DNA of 64,000 bases from Corella eumyota (Eukaryota > Chordata > Ascidiacea > Phlebobranchia > Corellidae), in NCBI GenBank assembly GCA_963082875.1, contig OY720103.1, positions 4,402,001 through 4,466,000 on the forward strand, given 5' to 3'. Below, in pieces: positions 48,601 through 58,600 of this stretch. The position numbers and the translations under genes were made by a program. Every line of letters begins with the position of its first letter. Position 1 is the first letter of the stretch. Under the pieces are notes generated by a model. It worked only from the letters and a program-made list of their open reading frames with translations, made no database searches and had not been told where the DNA came from.

Positions 48601-51292
48601 TGTAGTGTTTAAAACATAAACCGACTGTATCTTAGTGCTGGGGCCTACGAACATGTAAACCATGCGCGTTGGGCCCTCTTTTTCAAGATCGTACGTAACG
48701 TTAACATAATTGGTCGTCCGTTCCTTGTATTCTGAGTCGTAGGCTTGATTATGTAATGTACAAGAGGGACTGCTAGAATCTGGTTTAAACCAGAAAAACG
48801 CATAAGGACCTTCCGGATAAATAACTTGTGCACCTGTCATTTCAAATTGTAAAAGTTACAAAATGTACAGAACTTAGTAAAAATATAGTAAATTAATAAA
48901 TTACCTCTAAATCCAAGATGGCGATAGGGATGAAAGTTATGAAGAACGTTGTGAAAGAACGAACTTGCCCTGGTTAATTTACTTTTCTTATCAAGATAAA
49001 TGCTGTCGATTACCACCAGTACTTCTGGATCCAAGAGAACCATCGATCTCTGAACACTCTCCAAACCAAGCTTAGGCCTAAATTTTGTAAAAAAGGCAAG
49101 GTTAAATATTATGTTTTTAAATTTACAAATATATTTATATAAGAATAGTTATGTTTTTGCCTGTATGCGTTTACTGCCTCCCCAGCAATATGCACCATGT
49201 AATCTGATTGAGTCGCTGTTACTATCTTGCCTCTTGACACAGGTATAGTCTTGTACCCTAACCACTTGGCACATTCGCCTATCTGTCCCTCAAACGGTTG
49301 GTTGCATTGGCTTTCTTCTGACGGCGCGAACGTGACGATGTTATTTAAATAAGAGTGTTTAGGCGAGTATAAGGCTTCAGTAATGAAATAGCGACCGTTG
49401 GGTGCAAAAACAAACGAGTTTTGATCAGGGTGCTCATGACCAGCGTTAAAGTTGTTCCAGCCGTTTACTAAGTTTGAAAATAAGTTGTGCTCAACCACGT
49501 CTGCTATTCCTTCTCCATGTACAGCCCCCGACTTGAACGATAAGAAAGTATTGCCCTTTTTAAGGTACTGGCCGCCACCATAGGTTACTACGCCCCAATC
49601 GCTAAAAACGTAAAACAGAGTTTCGTCTATCGGATTAACCGCTTGATATTGCGGATCATAAAAAATAAACTCAGTATGTGTGGTGCTCCATTTCTGAGAC
49701 ATGGAGCGAGCTAGCGGTTGGTTTTTCGGGCGGACGTGTCGGATTTTATCCGCCAACCAGTTCCCGTACCCGTTTTTAATGACAAATGCGTCCAAAAACA
49801 CCAGCTGACTTTCCGGACCATAGAACCAGTTATGGTTCGAATCAGCAATTCCAACTGTACGTTGGTACCCCGGCATGGTTGTAGCGAACATAAACCAAAA
49901 GTTTTCTTTTAGCCACGGATTTTTTGTGTGGTCGATTTTAAAGTGTCTTAAGGCTAGAAACACGTACTGAGTTATACCGCGGGTCGTGTAAGACCCATAG
50001 GCGACCCCCTCGTCACAAGAACCGTCGACTACAATTGCAAACAACTTCATTGCCTTTTCGAATAATTCAATCGAGACGTCGATCCAAGGTTTTGCTGAAA
50101 TACATAAAACAACAAGTCAGAAAGCTAAACTGTAGTTGTTAAATTATTTACTGAAAACTTAAATTTTATTACGTAAAGTTTTGTTAGTCAGACTTTTAAA
50201 AGCAATGTGTTAACATTACTTAAAAATTAAAAAGGCTTTGGCGCGTTTTGAACCTTAGACCTTACGGGCTATACACCGATTTTTTTGAAGAAATACTACT
50301 CCGGTGCGCCATCTTGCGACTGTTCCACACTAACCTATTTCGGGATAGTGCATTCCATATACCATTCCGCCAAGCAACACTGACAGAACGTTAGTAGGAG
50401 CGTGGTTGTGGATATGCTGCCTAGTCCAGCCAGACCTCTTCTTTAAAATAATCGTATACATTGCACTTGTTTCTACTTTAATTTTTGCCAGATATTTTTT
50501 ACGCCTTGCCACGTCGAAACGTCTGTATAAAAAGTCCACTGCCGTTGCATAACCTGTTAAAGAATGACCGATTGGAACCTCGTCTACTTTACGGCTGGCT
50601 GTGACGTACCAGTCAGGATATGACGTCATACGATCCATGTACAGCTGAACCTAAAAAAAATTGTAAATAACGTGTTATTAAGAATTACCTAGAAAAAATA
50701 GGGATAGTAGGAATTACAAAAACATAGAGTAAAAAATAAGGATAACAGAAATTATAAAATAACAAGAAAAAATAGGGACGACAATGTCAATTGGGGCACA
50801 AAAACAAGGAAAATAGGAATGACAAAAATTAGGAAAGTTTAAGATAATAAAAAAATGTTTTTTAATACAACAACCCAATGTACTGCGTGACAGCATGTTT
50901 TTAACATTTTCTTTTACGATACTTACCAACGAAAATGCCTCCTCGTCTTCAGGATATAGCACACAATACATTGCAAACGCGCACAAGTTGTTACCGTACA
51001 ATTCATTCCATCTACTGCCGAACTTCTCGAAAGAAATAGGTGGCATATAATATGCAGTATTGTCTTTTAGACTCGTACCAGCCTCGATAAGTATGCTGGC
51101 TATTTTAGTGTGTGTTGTACCAGCTTTGTGTTGTAATTTATCGATGTCGTCCGAGTCGAAATATATCATAGGATGTAATGGCTTTTTAGTCTTTGACGCA
51201 CAGTGAAATAAAGAAAATTGAAGAATAAGAATTAGTGAAACTGTAACACAGTGTTTTATGCTAAAAACTTTTCGATTTTTTGATATATTCAT
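45678..51292 (-). CDS. DSEL: DSEL-like dermatan sulfate epimerase with C-terminal sulfotransferase domain (11 exons)
   Basis: Predicted exons: 51292-50927, 50650-50335, 50094-49161, 49077-48905, 48833-48185, 47806-47675, 47583-47391, 47143-46970, 46862-46744, 46270-45989, 45828-45678, giving 1162 aa. A signal sequence (TVSLILILQFSLFHC) leads to the epimerase region starting HPMIYFDSDDIDKL. Histidine-rich motifs expected at the active site are visible (RQHIHNHAPTN, NAGHEHPDQNSF). Two membrane segments lie at about 790-835 (LNVTTFLVLFCFLFWA; VLVVGSLVWVTTLLQLG). The last 300 residues form a sulfotransferase domain with a 5' PAPS loop-like SLSGSGAELM and the 3'-phosphate motif VVRDPRDW. Vertebrate DSE/DSEL convert glucuronic to iduronic acid in chondroitin chains in the Golgi. 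The sulfotransferase part is the trait of DSEL. Intron 3 uses a GC donor (ACAG|GCAAAA). Confidence 0.9.
47838..48128 (+). mobile_element. tRNA-derived SINE, near-consensus
   Basis: Head 'ggcaacatggtgtagtggta', B box 'gtgggttaaatccccac', tail 'atcgaggataaagatata' and A run, inserted antisense in DSEL-like intron 5. Confidence 0.92.
50221..50332 (-). mobile_element. tRNA-like fragment of a second SINE type
   Basis: On the minus strand, an A-box-like 'gatggcgcaccggagtagta' is followed about 45 bp later by a B-box-like 'ggtctaaggttcaaaacgcg'. The sequence does not match the common SINE of the window. It starts a few bases inside DSEL-like intron 2. Confidence 0.4.
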
Positions 51293-52627
51293 TGTAACTA
51301 TTTGTTTGTTTATGTTGTTGTTATTGTTGAATTAATGCCACATTAGTTATCTCCTTACACAACAGAATTTAACTTATTGGTAATTTTAATCTCATTCATA
51401 TTGTTTAGACCTAGGTACCTGTACGAAGTAAAAAAATATATATATATATATAATTAATGAAAATTCTACTAACAATACAAGCTTAGATTTCCGCTTTGCC
51501 TAGCTAGTATTTAATTGTCGATTTATGCAGACAATAAATATCACGTTCGAATAGCCCTAGGTTAAATAATAATGTATACTTATATTCACTACAAAATATA
51601 GTGTATGTAAATTAAGTTTGGTTTATCATAACTGTTCATAAAATTTAACTTTGCAAACTGATATAAATTAAAATTAAAAGTGAGTCATATTTTTTGAACG
51701 CTTAATCAATCATTCAATTATAAGCTGATTTGTTATAACTAAACAAGTATCCACATTATATTTCAAATTAAAATGTATAAACGGTCTTGAAGTTTTATTT
51801 TTAACGTCGTTATTTTGATACCAATTTTGCTACACAAAAACAACCAATAAGAACTTTAGTTGCAAATAAACGTTGGGTTATAGCAACGAAATATTTACAA
51901 CTGTAAACCACAGACAATAGCTTAAACATTTCCTTCTTTTAAGTCAATAGTATTACAAAAATCAGCCAAAAACTGCACAAAAATAGTAACGTCTAAATTT
52001 GCCCTATATGGTTATGCATATAACACCTAATAAACAGCTGTAGGTTAAAATCGAATTAAAACAATGCTGCTTCTGGTTGCCTATACTTGAGGTATAAACG
52101 ATTTAGCTGTGCTAACCTATGTCTAGGTACAAGGCGTCTCGGTGGGATAGCTTATACGGTTGGATGGTTTAACAAGTCTCGTGTTTATCTAGGCGTCTAG
52201 CATATACTCGATAGGGCCATGCGGGCGCTAGACAATTTCAAAACCATGAAAAAAATAGTTGTGTGATATTTAAATGATAAATTTAACACTTGCTTTAAAA
52301 TTACTTAAAAAAATAGTGAAATTTTTTGAACTGTTTTTTATTGGCCACAAACCCCACAATAAAAAAGGCGACAAAAATATAACCCCAACAATTTAATTTA
52401 AATTATAAAAAAATACTTAAATTCGTTCAAAAAAAAAAACATTAAATAAATGCACTGCAATATACATATGGTATTTTTAAAATAAATAACAAAAATTATA
52501 ATCAATAAAATTATATTTTTATTTAACCAATACCATGTTTAATATATATTTTAAAATTAATTAGCATAAAAATCCATTTTAAATATTAAAAAAAATGCAT
52601 ATGAAATTTCCTAATAACGTTAAATAA
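51293..52627. other. Spacer between DSEL-like promoter and NATD1-like 3' end
   Basis: Contains the DSEL-like promoter and about 1 kb of AT-rich sequence with a (TA)n run near 51435. There is no reading frame or repeat that I recognise. Confidence 0.55.
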
Positions 52628-53848
52628 TTAAACGATTCTTTTGGTATATTCCTCTAATGGATTATCATTGACATATTTTTCTAAATACCAACAAGTTAAC
52701 TTCATCTTTAAATCTTTTTCGGTAACAAAATCAAGAGCGGTCTAAAAATAAAACATAAATTAATAAAAAACAGATACACCAATTACTGTAGTATTAGGGA
52801 TAAGAATACATTTTTGTATATATCTTTACCCTTGATGTGGAAAAGTGAATGCGCTACTTAAATATGGAGTAACATCAGTTACTCCACCCCAGTCTTGAGT
52901 TGCCTGTGGCAGTTTGGGATATTATAAATTATAATTGCCCGACAATAATGCTGCTGATTAGGTGCTGGCTTAGCAGGAGTTCATACCGTTTATAGCGCTT
53001 TACTCAAGGGCGCTACATCATGAGAGTCGTTGGGATTGAACCTACGACCTCATGTGTAGTGTAGCAAATATTCTTACCACTACACCATGCCGCCATATCA
53101 ACTTTTACATAGAATATTTTATAAAATATTGTAACATGATCATTCAACTTTAGAAACATTTAAATTTTTTTTTACCTTTGCTAAAATTTTTCCTATACCC
53201 TGACCCCTGAATGATTCAGGAACAACAGTGTGTTCCAAATCGATAATATTTTTGTTAATATAGTTGTATGAGAGATATGCTTTTTCACCATCACCTTTAA
53301 ATAAATAAAAATTTAGTTCTGTTAAATGATCAAGCCTTTAAATGCATGTTAACTACAAATATGATTTATAGTATTGTTAAATGTAATACAGATGTCTGTT
53401 AAATTAGTTTGGTTATTATTGTCATTTTTGTGTTAAGGTAGTTTTTTAACTATTGCTCTGTTGTTTAAAAGTTAGTAATAATTTTGTAATTCAATAATAA
53501 GATGATGTTTAAAGATCTGTCTAACCATAGGTTGGTATGCTAAGATGAAACTTTGTCAGTTTTATCAATTTTTAAATTAATGTTTAGTGTTTATTGCATT
53601 AAGAAAGTGGTTTTAATTTAACGTAACGCCAATCTTTTAGAATGTCAGACAGTCAAAATGTATTAAAAGCATATACACTTCTGCACTTAGTAAAAGTTGT
53701 TTAAAAAGTAACTACCTGGCATTTTGATGTAAAATTCATTATTTTTGTCATCGTGCACAACAGTTCTTGCAGGATTTGCCATTGTGACAAATTTTCTTAA
53801 ATTATTTGCCTTAAAAACCCTTGTTAACATTTTCCGTATATGCAACAT
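52628..53848 (-). CDS. NATD1: NATD1-like GNAT-fold acetyltransferase (3 exons)
   Basis: Predicted exons: 53848-53716, 53294-53176, 52741-52628, giving 121 aa. The core matches the small GCN5-related family NATD1/YjdJ: VVHDDKNNEFYIKMPGD, then AYLSYNYINKNIIDLEHTVV, then the acetyl-CoA loop FRGQGIGKILAKTALDFV, ending KLTCWYLEKYVNDNPLEEY. Vertebrate NATD1 is about 113 aa and starts near the second Met (MANPARTV, 22 codons in). The upstream in-frame ATG adds a basic, amphipathic leader (MLHIRKMLTRVFKANNLRKF) that looks like a mitochondrial presequence; which start is used cannot be decided from sequence alone. Substrate is not known for the family. One SINE lies in the second intron. Confidence 0.88.
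52813..53097 (-). mobile_element. tRNA-derived SINE
   Basis: From 'tgtatatatctttaccctt' to 'cactacaccatgccgcca', in NATD1-like intron 2 and in the same orientation as the gene. Confidence 0.9.
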
Positions 53849-53860
53849 GAGCAGGTTTTT

Positions 53861-53899
53861 TTCGCTACAGCGAGTTGTATTTTTTCGCTACAGCGAGTG
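53861..53899. promoter_or_regulatory. Duplicated palindromic motif upstream of NATD1-like gene
   Basis: 'tttttcgctacagcgagt' occurs twice within 39 bp, 13-51 bp upstream of the upstream ATG. Each holds the inverted repeat CGCT-AC-AGCG. It might be a paired factor-binding site or simply a small duplication. Confidence 0.45.
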
Positions 53900-54057
53900 G
53901 TTTTTGTTTACCCCCAATTTATTCAACCGTAAATTTACCTAATATAGCATATTTAAAATATTACTTTTAGAATTTTTAGTAAATTTGTTACAAAAAATAT
54001 CGGATTTATTAAACAAGTAATTTGTAAAAAAATGTATTTTAATCGTGTTTAGAAACT

Positions 54058-54352
54058 TTTTTTTTTTTGTATATATTTTTATCCTCGACGTGGGAAGGTC
54101 GAATGCGCGACTTAAACATAGAGTAACATTAGTTACTCCGACCCAGTCTCGAGTTGCCTTTGGCAGTTTGGGATATTATAGATTATAATGGCCCGATAAT
54201 TATACTGCTGATTAAGAGCTGGCGCAGCAGGAGTTCATACCGTTTATAGCGCCTTAATCAAGGGCGCTACAGCATGAGATCAGTGAGGATTGAACCCATG
54301 ACCTCATGGTGGTGCAGCAAGTGTTCTTACCACTACACCACATTGTCGGTTA
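54058..54352 (-). mobile_element. tRNA-derived SINE, near-consensus
   Basis: From 'gtatatatttttatcctcg' to 'ccactacaccacattgtcgg', complete with poly-A (T-run on plus). Confidence 0.92.
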
Positions 54353-55658
54353 AATTTTGGAATTAACGTTTGCCGCTTGGTGACAGTAAAGCTTTAAAAT
54401 TATGTTGTATGGGTTGGTGGTATAGATTCTAATATGTAGTCGAGATCTATTTAAAAAAACTGGTGACAAAAGCTTTACGTTTTGTACCCAGTAAACATAC
54501 CAGAAACCCTCTTTCTAAAACCACACCTTAAACATCTTTCGAAAAACCTTACCCAAAACCTCCTTTAAAAAACACACCCGAAACTCCCCTTCCAAAACTT
54601 CTTAACTCTAATGTGGACTGAGAGAAGGTATTTAAGGAAGGGTGATATCATATACCCAAAACCCGTAACACCCTAAGCCTTTTACCCATTTCCCTACCCC
54701 AACGACCTCGCACCTACTTCCTAAATCCTTCAATTCTGAAGTAAAAAGAGCCATCCAACTAGGGAAGGACCTCTTTTCACTTATCTAGCATCTCTAAAAA
54801 CAAAGAAAAAATTGTTTAAAATTGTGATCAGTATCGATTATAATGAAAAGTAAACATCAGTTTTATGATTCTTTTAAGTAAAGACAGTTATTGGTCATCA
54901 TAATTTATGCTTGTCGCGTTTTGAATGCTAAACTAGACAAGTTTATGATTTTAACCAATGCAATATTAATACCAAAGTCTCCTTACTAATTCAACAAATT
55001 CAGCTTAACAAAAACGACAGACGCCAAATGCTATTTAGTTTTATGTATTTTCGTAGAACTTTAATCATACAAACTCCCTCTTTCCAGCAGTAACAAAAAG
55101 AAAACTTTTAAAAAAGTCAAAACAAAAAAGTCTATGAACGAAAATACCGCGAGATCGTATATACGAAAAAAAATCTTTACAGTACAGTGTTGGCCAAAAA
55201 AAACTAAATACAATGATTTTATAAACTAAATTACAAAATGTGTTGCAGTAATTCTAACGTAAAGTAAATATAAACAATTAAACGAAAACTGCAAACAAAA
55301 AATCTACGTATTTCAATAGAATACGTTTCTAACTAAAAAAGAATACATATTTATATATATATAATAAGTTACCTTTTTTCAATTATTTTAATAAAGAATT
55401 CGCAAAAAATAACGATCTATAATAAACAAGGCGAAAACAAACTGTGTAATAGAAATAATAAGAATAGTAACAAGTAGAAAAGTACGTCACACAATTTCAG
55501 AAAACAAAAAAAAAACGCCCGGCAAAAGCAAGAACAAAAATTTGAAACTAATCAATTCTCGAAAAGAAACTAAATATTTTCTCATGTAGAAATAAAGGAG
55601 TATCGTATATATGCCTGATAATAAAACCAAATAAGTTGAATTTCTTATCTGGTTGTTC

Positions 55659-58600
55659 CTAGTAGCTTGCTATCTCGGGCAGAGTACGAGCATATTCGAT
55701 TCTCATTGTGGAGCGGTCGTTTAATCTAGTTCCTTGAAGGCTGCTGAGCGCAAACGTTGAAGTAGCAGCATCCTAAAATAAAACCAAAAAAATATTATAA
55801 ACATGCAAACGATTTTGATAACAAAACATTTTCAAATATTTCTTATACAAATTGCTAACCAAACCATTAGTTATGTCATAAAAATAATAATTTCCCATAT
55901 ATTTCATAGGACAAAAGAAATAAAGAGATAACTGCGGATAAATCGAATTCCGTTCGCTAATAAAACGCAAATAAGAATCGCTTTTACCAAAATTAAAGTC
56001 AATATTTAGCCAGCAGTTTCTTGGCTTCTGGTTAGTTCCTATCGCGGGCCCTTTTACGGTGAAAAGATAAAAGCCCATATGTAAGCAAAATTGACGGATT
56101 TATAACACCGATGGATCAATATTTAAAGTCTTCTTTTTACGATTAATTTTATAGCTATAGGCGCTGACATACTACCTTAATGCGGTGGGCATTGAAATTT
56201 ATAAAACTAAATTGAGTTAAAAGAAGTACACCTACCGTGAATTCAACAACCGAATACATAAGTCCACTTCTGTTGACCACCTTTACTCGGACAAAACCAT
56301 GGAACCTGTAAACAATAACATACTACATTTTAAACTCAGAACAAAATAGTAAAAAGTGGTTTTTATGATTGAAAAACTTAAAAAGAAATTTCAACTTGAA
56401 ATTTTTGTAATCTTGAAATTTTGAAAAGCTTGAAACAACTTGCCTTGAAAAGATATCTTTCATTTCCTTTTCAGTTGTACTTGGCCCAAAATTCGAGATG
56501 AGAAGACAAGATGTAGCAGCCGCGTTAAGAGGTGTGGCAACATTCATAATTTGAGGGGCTATGAAATATTATAAACTTATTATAATAACTGTATCCAATT
56601 ATTTCACGTGTCAAAGTTTTGTATTGTCTGTATTTCAAGACTTCGTTTTGTTTAGCTAAGTTTAATAAATTTGTACTACACATTTTTAAATGCAATTCTG
56701 GCAAAAATTGCTAAAACACTTGTGTGTATTCAAATTACAACATAGAACAATGATTTACAGTGCATAGAAATCGAAATCATTTTCGTCCGACTGACTTTTT
56801 TGCAAAAAAAGTCCCTGAAATATCATTTTAAACTTTTTAACCCAAAAATTTGCGAAATGAGGAAGTGTGATTGTCGCACCTCCACGTCACGCTAAATTAT
56901 TTTGGGGGGTACTAGGGGATTATAATTGGGGTCAGGGGCCCGATGGATAAATACCTGTCGAAAAAGGTGCCAAAATATGACCGTGATGGGGTGGAGCGTG
57001 GTGTACTGGAGCTAGATGGTGCAGAGTGGGAGTAACCTACACAAAAATCACCATTGAAAAAACACCAGTGTGCATGGTTTAAATTGGTTGTTGGTGTGTG
57101 AAAGTTTGTGTGCAGAAATCGTGGAAAATACGGTTACTGGAATATGTTATTTTTTAAAAAAGTTAATTTTGGAATTGTCAAGTTCAAAATCACATGACGT
57201 ATAAATTAAGAATGGAAATCCGAAACCAGTTTTTATAGATTTCAAAAATATTTGCAACCGTATTTTCCCGACTTGTGCAGTTTTTTGATTCTGATTTGAG
57301 TTACACAACAATTAGTGATTAATAAAGAAGATTGTAAATTATCTTTTTTACAACAGAAAATTGTATAGGAAGACTGTGCTTTGGAATATTTACAGAAAAA
57401 AAACACGAATTAGAGATATTAAGGAAAGACTACAACACTGCTTTTTATTGATATAACACCGTGGATTTTATTGTGATTTTTTTTAGTGAATTAAAATATT
57501 TAGTGCCCTGTCTTATATTCACCTGCATTGGCGCGGTCATGTGACCTGGATGCGCTTGAATAAGCTCCGGGAAAGCTGCAATTCTACTGGCAAAACAATT
57601 GCAAAGTATTAGCAAATATTTTTTTTAAAGTTAAGTTGTAATAGGCTTAGCTAAACAGTACTTTTAAAAATTTATATATGGAGGTTTGATCTTGATATCA
57701 AACCTCCTAAAAATGTTGTCAGAACCATTTAACGCACATTTGAATCAAAGAATTCAGGCGACTTTGAAAATAAAAGTATATATCAATCGAAAATAAAGTA
57801 TATGTCAATCGTCAAAGAAGTAAAAACAAAAAATAACCAACAACTTACGGTTGCGCTGCCCAGACATCGTTTGGGAGTAAGTTTCCCGCGTTTAGTTCTG
57901 TAAAAAACAAAAGTATTTAAAATATTATCTTTTATCTATATGATAAACTGGAAAGTTTACAAAAATTATTTAAAAGTCTTGTGGCATTTGTTGTTTTATG
58001 GATACAAGGGCAATAGAAATTGAAAATTCAGTTTTATAGAACAAGAACTTTGCAATAAACTTTGTTAGTTAAGTGAATCCATATTTTTTTTAAATTTGTT
58101 TTGCTATTGTTGGTTTGCGATATTATTACAGCCTAAAGTTTGGTTTACATATTTTAACTCCTTTCGGTCCTCATTAAACATAAATAAACTTTTGTTGCCA
58201 TAACAACGCTCCAAATTGGTTAAATATTTTTGTTTCTTGAAAAACAGTCATCGGTAATTAATAAAACAATTCCTAATTTCACAGAGAAAAATTGAAATAC
58301 AGCAATTTTAAATAAGGTAATTTAAACAACACATTACAATACTTAGAAAACAATTCAACGCAATTTGTGAACCTATGATCAGTGGTTCGATTCCCATTAC
58401 CGGTAAAATATGCCTCGATCTTGCAAATTTCATATTTTTGTCTGTCTATAATATTTTTTAAATACTTACGTGATGGTAGATATCCGATAATATGATTGGC
58501 GAACTCTTGGTGAGGTGAAGTCGGTCGCAGTTTAACTTTGGTATTGGCTTTTGCAAACTCAAGTCTTAACGTGTGGGGTAACTCGGGGTCAAATTTTATG

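Larger units (their letters stand above)
53849..55658. other. Spacer between NATD1-like promoter and MEC-8-like 3' UTR
   Basis: Starts with two palindromic repeats next to the NATD1-like start, then a SINE (54058-54352), then a C/A-rich stretch at about 54490-54770 with few G on plus. The remainder is the long AT-rich 3' flank of the RNA-binding protein gene. Confidence 0.55.

Noticed and set aside
48181-49064. Separate small genes suggested by isolated frames between 45.6 and 51.3 kb
   Set aside because: All of these frames join in phase into one DSEL-like gene with continuous family similarity.
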